DNA of 64,000 nt. Source: an uncultured Lachnospiraceae bacterium. Its GTDB lineage: Bacteria; Bacillota; Clostridia; Lachnospirales; Lachnospiraceae. The stretch lies in the NCBI GenBank assembly GCA_900319245.1, contig ONNQ01000001.1, positions 62,001 to 126,000 on the forward strand, read 5' to 3'. Positions 43,001-52,250 of the stretch are shown one piece after another (position 1 is the stretch's first letter; each line of letters begins with the position of its first letter). The notes beneath the pieces were generated by a model. It was not told the DNA's origin, searched no databases, and saw only the letters and a list, made by a program, of their open reading frames with translations. Position numbers and translations under genes: made by a program.

Positions 43001-43210
43001 ATGGACAAGAATTTAGCAGAATACGGCGATATATTACGTCCGGAGGATGTACAGAAAATCCTACATGTGGGGCGCAATACGGTGTACAGGTATCTGGCAG
43101 AAGGCACGATCAAATCGATTCGCATTGGTAATCAATACAGAGTACCCAAGCTGTACTTGATTGATTTTATCTATCCCGGTTCCGCGGCGGGAAAGGAGAT
43201 GATCGTATAA
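43001..43210 (+). CDS. xis: Excisionase-like HTH protein
   Basis: The 69-residue MerR/excisionase-type winged helix starts at LRPEDVQKILHVGRNTVYRYLAEG and includes the IRIGNQYRVPKLYLIDF wing. Proteins of this type bend att-site DNA and favour excision by the linked integrase. AAGGAGGTT precedes the ATG. The stop is one base before the integrase ATG, so the genes are co-translated. Confidence 0.88.
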   Translation: MDKNLAEYGDILRPEDVQKILHVGRNTVYRYLAEGTIKSIRIGNQYRVPKLYLIDFIYPGSAAGKEMIV

Positions 43211-43211
43211 T

Positions 43212-44438
43212 ATGGGACGAAAAAAACTAGAAAAGGTTGAAGAGGGAAAAAAGAAGGACGGACGCAGGGATACGGGCGTGCAGGCAAAAAAAGGATGGTT
43301 GTATATTCTTTTGCCACAAAGAAAAGTGGAAGAGGGGCAAAAAATATCATCGAAAAGATGGGTTGCAACTGGGCTGGCGGACACAAACCAAAACTTAAAA
43401 ACGGCTAAAGACATGCGTAAGTCGCTCATGTCTTCAAAAAACAAAGGCCTTACCGACGATCCCAATGTCATGCTTGTGATGTATGTGGACCTCTACTTAG
43501 CAAGGAAAAAGAGAACGGTCGCTGATACGACTTATGCAGGTTACTTATACCGGAGCGTCAAAATTAAAGAATTCTTTAGAAAGCTTAAGCTGAAGGAAAT
43601 AACGCAAGCGGATATAGAACAGTTCCTGGATTATCTGTTTTCAGCGGACAATTGCCAGATGAGGACTGTTAAGGATATCAAAGTACTGTTCAACGGTATA
43701 ATGGAGCAGGCTGTTAAAGACGGTCTGATCGCTGACAACCCGGTTAAAGATGCTATGATCAACAAATCATTGGCGCAGCGTAATGCAAAAGTAAAGGATG
43801 ATGATGACTTCTTCAGCTACCGGGAAGCACAGTTATTCTTAAAAAAAGTCGAATCACATAAGCTATATGAACTGTTTTTTGTCACTCTGTTTTTTGGCTT
43901 GAGGCGGGAGGAAGTGTTGGGACTTCGCTGGTCCAGCATAGATATTAAGGCGAAAACACTGCGTGTAAATCATACGGTTACGGTAGGGACCAGAGTCAAT
44001 CGCTTGAATTCCACTAAAACAGAAACCAGCACCAGGACGTACCCGCTTACAGACGACCAGGTCAAAATGTTCGAGCATCTCAGAGCAGAGGAAATTAAAA
44101 ACCGTGAACTGTTTGGGGAAGCATATAAAGATAACGATTATATTTTTAAGAACGAGGACGGAAGCCTCCACTATCCGGACTATCCGTCCAAACAGCTCAA
44201 AAAAGTGATCAAAAAAACCCCGGATCTTCCGCAGCATATCAAATTTCATGGACTTCGCACGTCCTGTGTTTCCATTCTTGTTCACGAAGGCTTTGATGTA
44301 AAAGGGATCCAGAAATGGGTGGGGCACAAGGATATTAATACAACGCTGAAGATCTACGCCAAGGTCAAAGAAAAGGAAGCAAAAGAGGAGATCCTTCATG
44401 GAATGACGAGTATTATCAGTCCGAAATCTTATGATTAA
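43212..44438 (+). CDS. int: Tyrosine integrase of the island
   Basis: The 408-residue integrase has a basic arm-binding N-terminus (residues 1-90), a core-binding domain (about 95-185) and a catalytic domain with Arg in FFGLRREEVLGLRW, HGLR (about 345), GH in WVGHKDINTTLKIYAKV, and the Tyr of that last block. It is probably the enzyme that inserted the island at the tRNA-Pro gene about 190 nt downstream. Two close direct copies of AGGTTGAAC (44502-44510, 44513-44521) after the gene may be arm-type sites. The gene is more AT-rich than the cobalamin genes, in keeping with transfer. Confidence 0.93.
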   Translation: MGRKKLEKVEEGKKKDGRRDTGVQAKKGWLYILLPQRKVEEGQKISSKRWVATGLADTNQNLKTAKDMRKSLMSSKNKGLTDDPNVMLVMYVDLYLARKKRTVADTTYAGYLYRSVKIKEFFRKLKLKEITQADIEQFLDYLFSADNCQMRTVKDIKVLFNGIMEQAVKDGLIADNPVKDAMINKSLAQRNAKVKDDDDFFSYREAQLFLKKVESHKLYELFFVTLFFGLRREEVLGLRWSSIDIKAKTLRVNHTVTVGTRVNRLNSTKTETSTRTYPLTDDQVKMFEHLRAEEIKNRELFGEAYKDNDYIFKNEDGSLHYPDYPSKQLKKVIKKTPDLPQHIKFHGLRTSCVSILVHEGFDVKGIQKWVGHKDINTTLKIYAKVKEKEAKEEILHGMTSIISPKSYD

Positions 44439-44572
44439 TTATCTCGCAACTATTATAAATCACAGAGAGTCCGTCGTTTATTATGGGGTTAAATGGGAAA
44501 AAGGTTGAACAGAGGTTGAACACGGCACCAAAACAGAGCCAAAAGGGACTTTCAGGACTGCCTTTGCAGGGA

Positions 44573-44613
44573 CAAAAAAACACCGGAAATGCCTTTAAAT
44601 AAAGCATTTCCGG
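44573..44613 (-). terminator. Terminator of the tRNA-Pro gene
   Basis: CCGGAAATGC and GCATTTCCGG form the stem; on the minus strand it ends in seven T residues. It lies 17 nt past the tRNA 3' end and could also stop int transcripts. Confidence 0.8.
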
Positions 44614-44629
44614 TTGCCCCTGGGGGGAG

Positions 44630-44703
44630 TCGAGGCGACGGGATTCGAACCCACGACCTCTGCGTCCCGAACGCAGCGCTCTACCAAACTGAGCCACGCC
44701 TCG
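44630..44703 (-). tRNA. tRNA-Pro(CGG)
   Basis: On the minus strand the acceptor stem CGAGGCG/CGCCTCG, D-arm GCTC/GAGC, anticodon stem CTGCG/CGCAG with loop TTCGGGA and T-loop TTCGAAT make a full cloverleaf of 74 nt. Anticodon CGG reads CCG proline codons. CCA is not encoded. The 3' end faces the integrase, as expected for an insertion site of a tRNA-targeting island. Confidence 0.95.
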
Positions 44704-44805
44704 AAATAAGCAAAAATTATAATACTCGATATAGACGCTAAAGTCAAGTGCTTATTTGCGGTTTCTACGATCTTTCTACGACATTTCTGCAACCAGCACC
44801 GAAAA

Positions 44806-44836
44806 TTGCCTGCCGCCCGGCGCTTTGTACTATAAT
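44806..44836 (+). promoter_or_regulatory. Possible promoter of the histidine phosphatase gene
   Basis: TATAAT (44831-44836) is clear, with TG four to five bases upstream; the best -35 candidate, TTGCCT at 44806, is 19 bases away, which is long. Two copies of AGTACAAACCTRAAAG follow at about 44908-44934. Confidence 0.4.
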
Positions 44837-44950
44837 GGACTAGTACAGACAATTCGTTTGGGGCTGGCAGGCTTTTGCCGTTCCAACCTGATCGGACAAA
44901 TCTGATAGTACAAACCTAAAAGTACAAACCTGAAAGGACATAAAAACCAT

Positions 44951-45535
44951 ATGAAAATCTGGATCGCCCGTCACGGGCAGACGGACCTCAATCATGCCAA
45001 GAGAATGCAGGGCCGAACCGACGCGCCGCTCAATGAAAAGGGAATCGAGCAGGCGAAGCAGTCTCGCCTTAATATTGGCGACGTGCACTTTGACGCCGTC
45101 TACGCAAGCCCTCTTCAGCGCGCGCAGCGGACGGGCTCGATCATAGGCAATGTCGACATCAAGGATATCATTGTGGACGAGCGCCTGATCGAGACCAATT
45201 TTGGCAAGTACGAGAAGTGCAAATATTATCTTATGGGACCGGCCATGACCGGATATTGGATGTTCCCCAAGATCTTTCCGGTACCGGCGACCGTGGAGTC
45301 CATTGATTCCATGAAGAGACGCGCCGCCTCGTTTCTTAGCGAGTTGGAGACCAAGGATTATGAAAACGTGCTCGTCGCCTGCCATGGCGGCATTATGCGT
45401 GCTCTGTGCGGCTACCTTGACGAAGCGCCCGACGGCCTCCACTGGGAGCGGGCCAAGAATTGCGAGATCCGCGTCTATGAATACAAGGATGGGCACCATA
45501 CCTTCCTGAAGTCCTATAGTCTCAGCAAGAAGTAG
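44951..45535 (+). CDS. Histidine phosphatase family protein
   Basis: The 194-residue protein of the phosphoglycerate-mutase-like superfamily has the catalytic His in IARHGQTDLN (residue about 8) and the second in ACHGGIMRAL (residue about 145). YASPLQRAQRTG is the usual phosphate-pocket block. The substrate is not clear. It is not placed with the cobalamin genes and differs from the CobC domain of the CobU fusion. The start ATG at 44951 has GAAAGGACA upstream. Confidence 0.88.
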   Translation: MKIWIARHGQTDLNHAKRMQGRTDAPLNEKGIEQAKQSRLNIGDVHFDAVYASPLQRAQRTGSIIGNVDIKDIIVDERLIETNFGKYEKCKYYLMGPAMTGYWMFPKIFPVPATVESIDSMKRRAASFLSELETKDYENVLVACHGGIMRALCGYLDEAPDGLHWERAKNCEIRVYEYKDGHHTFLKSYSLSKK

Positions 45536-45626
45536 CACCGGCTGATTACTGCCAGATCACTCCGGGAATCAGATTCCCATTTCTATACTTTGGCACAGGT
45601 GCACCGATGGACGAAAGGCGCACCGA

Positions 45627-46517
45627 TTATTCTCCGTGCTGGGTCAAAAGATACCATTTTGCAAACGCGGTTCCGATAATGATGAAGTAGCCGATGAAGC
45701 TCCATACGTCCGGAACTTCGCCGAACAAGATCGCGCCAAGGATCGCTGCGTAGACGACCTGGGAATAGTCGAACACAGAAATGTCCCGCGCAGGCGCGTT
45801 CTGATACGCCGTTGTAACGGCAAGCTGCGCACAGGCCGCACAGGATCCCGCGAGGATCAGGAAGAGGAACTGCTTCGCGGTCATGGGGTGATAGTGGAGC
45901 AGCAGGTTGGGCAGAAGGACCAAGGTCGAGAACGATGAGAAGAACATGACGATGACGGGTCCGCGCTCACCTGCAAGTCCCAGCTTACGCACGAAAGTAT
46001 AGGCCGTTCCTGCCGTAAATCCGCCCAGAATGGCGATCAGTGCTGGAAAAGAAGCGATCCCTGCGCTGGGTTTTGCCACAAAGGCGGCGCCTATGAAAGC
46101 CAGAAGCACGCTCAGCCATTCGATCCGGTTGGGCTTCTCCTTCAGGATGAATATGGACATCAGAATGGCAAAAAACGGAGACAGCTTATTCAGGATATTG
46201 GCGTCTGCGATCCGGAGGTGATCCACTGCCCAGAAATTGCAGAGAATTCCGGCTGTACCGATGCTGCTTCTAAGAAGAAGATCCGGTAGGTTTTTCCGCT
46301 GGAAGGAAAAGCCGCTCTTGGAGCGCGCCAGCAGGATGGCCGCCAGAATGGCGGCGACGATATTTCTGAAAAAGGCTTTCTGCATAGTCGGCACATCGCC
46401 GGCCAGCCGCACGAATACGGACATCAGGCAGAAGAAAAAAGCAGACAGGAGAATGAACAGGATTCCTTTGCGCCGGCCTGCCTGCCGGGTGGAATCTGAA
46501 AGCTGATTGGAAGACAT
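45627..46517 (-). CDS. DMT-superfamily (EamA) transporter
   Basis: The protein has 296 residues and ten hydrophobic segments in two EamA repeats (residues about 18-145 and 165-290), as in drug/metabolite transporters. LKEKPNRIEWLSVLLAFIGAAFVAKP ends the first repeat and FGEVPDVWSFIGYFIIIGTAF the second. The substrate cannot be named. GAGAGGTA lies before the ATG at 46517. It converges with the histidine phosphatase and diverges from nagA. Confidence 0.88.
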   Translation of the reverse strand: MSSNQLSDSTRQAGRRKGILFILLSAFFFCLMSVFVRLAGDVPTMQKAFFRNIVAAILAAILLARSKSGFSFQRKNLPDLLLRSSIGTAGILCNFWAVDHLRIADANILNKLSPFFAILMSIFILKEKPNRIEWLSVLLAFIGAAFVAKPSAGIASFPALIAILGGFTAGTAYTFVRKLGLAGERGPVIVMFFSSFSTLVLLPNLLLHYHPMTAKQFLFLILAGSCAACAQLAVTTAYQNAPARDISVFDYSQVVYAAILGAILFGEVPDVWSFIGYFIIIGTAFAKWYLLTQHGE

Positions 46518-46634
46518 AGATACCTCTCATAATTCGTTAGTGAAATCTTATTCAGTGTATTACAAATGGAAGGACCGGTCAAAGCGCAATGCTGCACGAA
46601 ATGAAATGCATCTAACATGAAAGGAGAATCCGGC

Positions 46635-47798
46635 ATGATACTGCAGAGCACAAGGGTCTATATCATAAACGACTGGCTTCCGGCGCAGGTCGCGATCTCT
46701 GCGGCGTCCGGCCGGATCGAGGGAATCCATCCGTATGGAACGAAGCCGGTGGACATGGACTTTAACGATCTGCGCATTGTGCCCGGATTCATTGACGTAC
46801 ACACGCACGGCGCATATGGATTTGACACCAATGACGGCGATAAGGCGGGGCTTCGCAGATGGCTTCAAAATATAGTCAGCGAGGGCGTGACCGGTCTTTT
46901 GCCGACAACGGTCACCCAGTCGGAGGAGGTTCTGACCAAGGCGCTGCGAAACGTCGCCGAGGTGGCACGTGCGCAAGAGAAAGAACCGGACAGTGCGCCC
47001 GGCGCGAGGATTCTCGGCATCCATTTGGAGGGGCCATATTTGGACAAGGCCTGCAAGGGCGCCCAGCCGGAAGCGTATTGCGAGGTGCCGGATCCGGCGC
47101 AGTGCAGGCGATATTGGGACGCCTCCGACAGGCGCATTCGGATCGTGACGCTGGCCATAGAACATGACAAGGATTACAGGCTGACCCGTTCTCTCAATGA
47201 GATGGGGATTGTCCCCTCGCTGGGGCATTCCTCTGCCTCCTATGAGCAGGCAGTGATGGCCTTTGCAAACGGCGCACGCAGTGTGACGCACGTGTACAAT
47301 GGCATGGCGCCCTTCCATCACAGGGATCCCGGCATTGTCGGGGCCTCACTCCGCTTCCACAACGTGTACGGAGAGATCATCTGCGACGGCCTGCATTCTG
47401 ATTGGGCGGCGGTCCACGCCTTTTTTGCCTGCAAGGGAACGGACTGCGGCGTCATGGTGTCCGACTCGATGCGGGTCAAAGGACTGCCCGCCGGGACGCG
47501 TGCGCTGTTCGGCGGAAACCGGATCGAGCTTTATGAAGATGGCAGCGCGCATCTCGTGGATTCGGGAAAGCTCGCCGGTTCCACCCTGAAGATGCACGAA
47601 GGCCTGCGAAACCTGGTCGAAAAAGCCGGCGTGCCCTGGCAGACCGCCATCAATTCCTGTACGATCAATCCCGCCCGGCTGATCGGCATGGAGGATCGAA
47701 AAGGATCCATTCGGACGGGCAAGGACGCCGATCTGGTCGTCCTGAGGGATGATTATTCCGTCGCGGCGACGTTTGTCTGCGGTCGGCAGTATTACTAA
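46635..47798 (+). CDS. nagA: N-acetylglucosamine-6-phosphate deacetylase
   Basis: NagA removes acetate from GlcNAc-6-phosphate in amino-sugar recycling. The amidohydrolase metal motif HTHG (His56, His58), the metal Glu in GIHLEGPYL (Glu132), SLGHSSA, VTHVYNGMAPFHHR and the catalytic Asp in VMVSDSMR are intact. The ATG at 46635 is used because AAGGAGAA lies six bases upstream; an ATG 18 nt earlier is open but lacks a site. The length of 387 residues is normal. No nagB or PTS gene is beside it. Confidence 0.94.
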   Translation: MILQSTRVYIINDWLPAQVAISAASGRIEGIHPYGTKPVDMDFNDLRIVPGFIDVHTHGAYGFDTNDGDKAGLRRWLQNIVSEGVTGLLPTTVTQSEEVLTKALRNVAEVARAQEKEPDSAPGARILGIHLEGPYLDKACKGAQPEAYCEVPDPAQCRRYWDASDRRIRIVTLAIEHDKDYRLTRSLNEMGIVPSLGHSSASYEQAVMAFANGARSVTHVYNGMAPFHHRDPGIVGASLRFHNVYGEIICDGLHSDWAAVHAFFACKGTDCGVMVSDSMRVKGLPAGTRALFGGNRIELYEDGSAHLVDSGKLAGSTLKMHEGLRNLVEKAGVPWQTAINSCTINPARLIGMEDRKGSIRTGKDADLVVLRDDYSVAATFVCGRQYY

Positions 47799-48017
47799 AG
47801 ATAGAGTACTGTTGCTCATACCCGGGCCAAAACCTGCAGCGGGCCGGAAACAGGGCCAAAATTGTGTAACCTGTACAAACATATGTACACCCCTTTCGAT
47901 AAAATAAGACCATACAAAGCGAAGGCAATGTGACGTAAGAAACTTGTAAGAAACCTGCAAGGGACAGTCTTACGACGGGAAGCGAATGAATCGAGACGAA
48001 GCTTTAGGAGGTCAGCT

Positions 48018-48125
48018 ATGAAGGGATATCTGAATGGAAACGGTTACATGGGACTTGTAAATGGCCGCTATATTTTGTTCACGAGCGAGGCCGAGTATGT
48101 GGAATATATGGAAGAGGAGGATTGA
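48018..48125 (+). CDS. Small conserved protein (35 aa)
   Basis: ATG at 48018 has the excellent site TAGGAGGTC. The 35-residue product (MKGYLNGNGYMGLVNGRYILF, then an acidic tail of SEAEYVEYMEEED type) is rich in Gly/Tyr and strongly acidic at the end. Very short proteins of this look occur in other Clostridia without known role. It forms a micro-operon with the next small gene, four bases on. Confidence 0.65.
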   Translation: MKGYLNGNGYMGLVNGRYILFTSEAEYVEYMEEED

Positions 48126-48129
48126 GCGG

Positions 48130-48201
48130 ATGTTTAAAGTGGTTAGTTGGCTCATTGGCGCTGCGACGATCCTCAGCTGGGGGATGCAGGCAATCTCCTG
48201 A
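48130..48201 (+). CDS. Small membrane peptide (23 aa)
   Basis: ATG at 48130 follows GAGGAGGA at about ten bases, within the end of the preceding gene. The product (MFKVVSWLIGAATILSWGMQ plus AIS) is one short hydrophobic or amphipathic helix. It would be membrane-bound, perhaps as partner of the 35-residue protein. A hairpin terminator follows 50 nt later. Confidence 0.5.
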   Translation: MFKVVSWLIGAATILSWGMQAIS

Positions 48202-48253
48202 GACTCCCTGCGCGCATCGCGCATGAATGAAGAATGAATCGTGCGTATTTGTG

Positions 48254-48286
48254 GAGGCATCTGCCGGCGTGAGCGGCGGATGCCTC
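48254..48286 (+). terminator. Hairpin terminator after the micro-operon
   Basis: GAGGCATCTGCCG and CGGCGGATGCCTC form a strong stem with a seven-base loop, followed by TTCGT. The T run is weak. Confidence 0.65.
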
Positions 48287-48412
48287 TTCGTATCTCTTGT
48301 CAACGGGTGCTCTTATGATCGGCGGTGGCTCTGAATAGTTGCCCGAACGGGACACGAATCTGTTACAATAGAAGAAGCAGACAACAGTATTACAGGGAGA
48401 CGTTAAAGCAAT

Positions 48413-49360
48413 ATGGGAATTGTAGTGATCGGTGCATCTTTCGTAGATGTCAAGGGATATCCGCTGGCCCAGTATATCCCGGGCGGCCGCAATGTGGGAC
48501 GCGTTGTGCAGGTGCATGGCGGCGTCGCACGCAATGTAGTCGAGGATATCGCGAACGTGGAGCTGCGCCCGACCTTTTTGAGCGTAGTGGATGATACGGG
48601 ACTGAGCGACGATGTAGTCAGAAATCTGATCCGTCACAAGGTGGATATACGGTACATTGCCCGCAGCCCGGAGGGACTTGGAACCTGGCTCGCCATCTTT
48701 GACAACGACGGGGACGTGATCGCCTCGATATCGAGAAGACCGGACTTGTCCGCGATCGAAGGCGTGTTGGAAAAGGACGGGGATGAGATTTTCCGAAATG
48801 CGGACAGTATCGTCGTGGAGTTCGATATCGAGGTGCCGATCCTCAAGAAGGTGCTGGATCTGGCGGAGAAACACGGCAAGGAAGTCTATACCGTGATCTC
48901 CAACATGTCGATCGCCATGAAACGCCGTGATCTGCTTCGCAAAACGGCAGCGCTTGTGTGTAACGCGCAGGAGGCCGGCATGCTGTTTACCGAGGATTAC
49001 ACCGATATGCGGCCGGAGGACATGAAGAAGAATCTGGCGGACAGGATCTGGAAATCCGGTATCCCCAGGATCATCGTGACTATGGGACCGCATGGAGCCG
49101 TGTATGCGGATGCGACGGGTGAAACAGGTATCTGCCCGGCTTTAAGAGTCGACGTGGTGGATACGACCGGCGCCGGAGATGCATTTTTTGCCGGCACAGC
49201 CATCGGGCTCACATACGGCAAGACGGTCGGGGAGGCCTGCATGATCGGAACCAGGCTTGCGGCGTCGGTGATCGCTTCGAGGGAGAATGTCTGCCCCAGA
49301 TTCCAGCCGGAGGAGTTCGGGATTGTGATCGACAAGGATAACAAATCGCAAGGCTTATGA
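48413..49360 (+). CDS. PfkB-family sugar or nucleoside kinase
   Basis: The 315-residue ribokinase-like kinase has the N-terminal substrate lid block GGRNVGRVVQVHGGVARNVVEDIA and the C-terminal signature VDTTGAGDAFFAGTA with catalytic Asp. The sequence VTMGPHGAVYAD is the usual ATP-side strand. It resembles pseudouridine kinases in the first domain, but no pseudouridine glycosidase is adjacent, so the substrate stays open. TACAAT at 48364-48369 may be its -10 box. Confidence 0.85.
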   Translation: MGIVVIGASFVDVKGYPLAQYIPGGRNVGRVVQVHGGVARNVVEDIANVELRPTFLSVVDDTGLSDDVVRNLIRHKVDIRYIARSPEGLGTWLAIFDNDGDVIASISRRPDLSAIEGVLEKDGDEIFRNADSIVVEFDIEVPILKKVLDLAEKHGKEVYTVISNMSIAMKRRDLLRKTAALVCNAQEAGMLFTEDYTDMRPEDMKKNLADRIWKSGIPRIIVTMGPHGAVYADATGETGICPALRVDVVDTTGAGDAFFAGTAIGLTYGKTVGEACMIGTRLAASVIASRENVCPRFQPEEFGIVIDKDNKSQGL

Positions 49361-49406
49361 GCCGGCGTTGTCAAAATAGTGTATATGGGTGGAGGTAATA
49401 GCAAAA

Positions 49407-52208
49407 ATGAAAGATCAAAAGAACCGCATGGTCAACGAGCGGGACTTCAGGCAGGACCCGAATTACGTTGCACCGGACCCGGAGAAGAAGAAACTGATTC
49501 TGAAGCTGGGAACGATGATCACGGACCGCTATTTGGTCAAGTATTCCAGGACCATGAACACAGATGATCCTGAGTACTGGGCACTGGATGAGGTGCTGAC
49601 CAAGGAGGAAGCCAAGTTCCTTCTGAGCTTTAAGAAGACGCGTGTGCCCTATGATATCGAGGATCTGGCCAAGATGAACAAGATGTCCTATGAGGACACC
49701 AAGAAGATGGTAGACCACCTTGTGTGGGTTGGACTGATCGAGATGACTCGTGAGAATCCGGACCATCACAAGCAGTACAATGTGCCGATCTTCGTGCCCG
49801 GTTCTGCGGAGTTCATGATGATGAACGACGAATTGACGGCGCAGCATCCCAAACTGGCGACCTTCTTCAATCTGATGACACAGATGCCGCTTGAGAACGT
49901 GACGCCTATGATCCCTCCGGGAGGCGCCGGCGTCGGTATGCACGTCATCCCCGTCGAGAAGGCCATCGAGAGCGAGAACATGTCCGCCAGCGTGGAGCAC
50001 ATTTCCCACTGGCTGAGCAAGTACGACAAGTATTCCGTCGGACAATGTACCTGCCGCAAGCAGCAGACCATGCGCGGCGAGGGATCGGGTGAGATCAACG
50101 GTGAGTTCTGCATGGGTATGGGCGATATGGCGGAGTACTGCGTCGACAGAGGCATGGGCCGCTATATCTCTTATGAGGAAGCCCTGGAGATCCTGAACCG
50201 GGCGGAACGTCACGGTTTTGTCCATCAGATTACCAATATTGACGGCAGCGAGAAGATTGTGGCCATCTGTAACTGTGCGCCCGGCGTCTGCAACGCACTG
50301 CGCACGAGCCAGCTCTATAATACGCCCAACATGTCCCGAAGCGCCTACCGCGCCCACGTGGACAAGACCAAGTGCGTCGCCTGCGGCAAATGTGTGGAAG
50401 TATGTCCCGTCGGCGCTGCCAAGCTTGGACAGAAGCTGTGCACCAAGAAAGGAGAAGTGCAGTATCCGCTCACCCTTCTGCCGGATGAGACAGCCTGGAG
50501 CGCGGACAATTGGAATATCCACTACCGCGAGGATGCCAAGATCAATTGCTATGACACTGGTACGGCGCCTTGTAAGACCGCATGTCCCGCGCATCTTGCT
50601 GTGCAGGGCTATGTAAAGATGGCCGGCGAAGGCCGCTTTATGGACGCCCTCAAGCTCATCAAACAGGACAATCCGTTCCCGGCCGTCTGCGGCGCGATCT
50701 GCAACAGACGCTGTGAGGACGCCTGCACGAGAGGTACCGTGGACGATCCGATCGCGATTGACGAGATCAAGAAATTCATCGCCGACCAGGAGCTTCATGC
50801 TGACAAGCGATTCATCCCGATCTGCGAGAAGGACGACGGCGGCATGTGGGGACCCGACTACAAGATGGCGGTCATCGGCGCAGGCCCGGCCGGTATGACG
50901 GCGGCGTATTATCTTCGCACGCGCGGCTATGACGTCACCGTATTCGAGAAGGAAAGCCGTCCCGGCGGTATGCTGATGAACGGCATTCCGTCCTTCCGCC
51001 TGGAAAAGGATGTCATCGAGGCGGAGATCGATGTGCTCCGCGAGATGGGCGTTGAGTTCAAATGCGGTGTAGAGATCGGCAAGGATATCACGATCAAGGA
51101 CCTCAAGAGAGAGGGCTATAAGGCATTTTACCTTGCGATCGGCCTGCAGGGCGGCCGCAGGACAGGCGTGCCCGGTGAGGACGCAGAAGGCGTCGAATCC
51201 GGCGTCAGCTTCCTGGCTCGGATCAATCAGGACAAAACGATTCGTCTGGACGGCGATGTCGTTGTCATCGGCGGCGGAAACGTAGCTGTCGATGTAGCCC
51301 GCTCGGCAGCGAGAGCTACCAATGGAAAGGTTACAATGCTCTGTCTGGAGAGCGAGAGCGAGATGCCCGCAGCCCGCGATGAAGTAGAAGAGGCGATTGC
51401 GGAAGGTATCACCGTCATGAACGGATGGGGACCCAAGGAGATCCTGACGGAAGACGGCAAAGTCAAAGGCATTGTATTCAAGAAATGTGTCTCCGTCTAC
51501 GACAAGGAGCATCGCTTTGCACCTGTCTATGACGAGGAAGAGACGGTCACTATCCCTTGCAGCAACGTACTGGAAGCCATTGGACAATCCGCACAGTGGG
51601 GTGCTCTGCTGGAAGGCACAAATGTAGAGTGCAATCCGAATGGCACCGTCAAGCACGACCCGCTTACCTTCGAGACCGGCGAGCCCGGCGTCTTCGTAGG
51701 CGGCGATATCGCCCATGGCGCACGCTTTGCAATCGATGCGATCGCTGACGGCAAGAAAGCCTGCGAGAGCATGCATCGTTATGTGCACCCCGGACAGTCG
51801 CAGACCATCGCCCGCGATAAGCGCGAGTTCATCGAGCTGGATAAGGACAATATTGTCCTTGAATCTTTTGACAACGCGAAGAGACAGGTGCCTGGCAGAA
51901 AGCCCGGCAATCCGGTGGGAACCTTTGCAGACCTTCGCCTACCCTTCACAGAGGAACAGATCAAGACGGAGGCGGCAAGATGCCTCGGCTGCGGCGCGAC
52001 CGTCGTCGACCTCAACCGCTGCATTGGATGCGGACTGTGCACAACTCGCTGCGAGTTTGACGCGATCCACCTCTCCAGGGATATCCCGGAGGCCTCCAAC
52101 ATGGTGCGCTGTGAGGACAAGCTCCCTGTTGTGGCCAAGTACGCAGCAGCCAGAGAGATGAAGATCATTAAGAAGAAAGTAAAGGGACTGGGAGCCAAGA
52201 AGAAATAA
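49407..52208 (+). CDS. Iron-sulfur flavoprotein with GltD-like NAD(P)H oxidoreductase core
   Basis: The 933-residue protein is large. Residues 1 to about 200 are helical, partly winged-helix-like. Cysteine pairs follow (GQCTCRKQQ; CNCAPGVCNAL), then a ferredoxin motif CVACGKCVEVCPVGA at about residue 322. From about residue 380 it is like the GltD small subunit of glutamate synthase: an Fe-S binding start (CKTACPAHLAVQGY, CGAICNRRCEDACTRG), FAD motif VIGAGPAGMTAAYYL and NAD(P) motif VVIGGGNVAVDVARSAAR. The C-terminus adds CLGCGA and CIGCGLCTTRCEFDAI clusters. It probably moves electrons between NAD(P)H and a ferredoxin or a partner enzyme. ATG at 49407 has GGAGGT upstream; a GTG at 49389 is less likely. 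Confidence 0.82.
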   Translation: MKDQKNRMVNERDFRQDPNYVAPDPEKKKLILKLGTMITDRYLVKYSRTMNTDDPEYWALDEVLTKEEAKFLLSFKKTRVPYDIEDLAKMNKMSYEDTKKMVDHLVWVGLIEMTRENPDHHKQYNVPIFVPGSAEFMMMNDELTAQHPKLATFFNLMTQMPLENVTPMIPPGGAGVGMHVIPVEKAIESENMSASVEHISHWLSKYDKYSVGQCTCRKQQTMRGEGSGEINGEFCMGMGDMAEYCVDRGMGRYISYEEALEILNRAERHGFVHQITNIDGSEKIVAICNCAPGVCNALRTSQLYNTPNMSRSAYRAHVDKTKCVACGKCVEVCPVGAAKLGQKLCTKKGEVQYPLTLLPDETAWSADNWNIHYREDAKINCYDTGTAPCKTACPAHLAVQGYVKMAGEGRFMDALKLIKQDNPFPAVCGAICNRRCEDACTRGTVDDPIAIDEIKKFIADQELHADKRFIPICEKDDGGMWGPDYKMAVIGAGPAGMTAAYYLRTRGYDVTVFEKESRPGGMLMNGIPSFRLEKDVIEAEIDVLREMGVEFKCGVEIGKDITIKDLKREGYKAFYLAIGLQGGRRTGVPGEDAEGVESGVSFLARINQDKTIRLDGDVVVIGGGNVAVDVARSAARATNGKVTMLCLESESEMPAARDEVEEAIAEGITVMNGWGPKEILTEDGKVKGIVFKKCVSVYDKEHRFAPVYDEEETVTIPCSNVLEAIGQSAQWGALLEGTNVECNPNGTVKHDPLTFETGEPGVFVGGDIAHGARFAIDAIADGKKACESMHRYVHPGQSQTIARDKREFIELDKDNIVLESFDNAKRQVPGRKPGNPVGTFADLRLPFTEEQIKTEAARCLGCGATVVDLNRCIGCGLCTTRCEFDAIHLSRDIPEASNMVRCEDKLPVVAKYAAAREMKIIKKKVKGLGAKKK

Positions 52209-52250
52209 GCTGTGATAAGAGGCTGCTCCTGACCCGGAGGAAGACAATTC

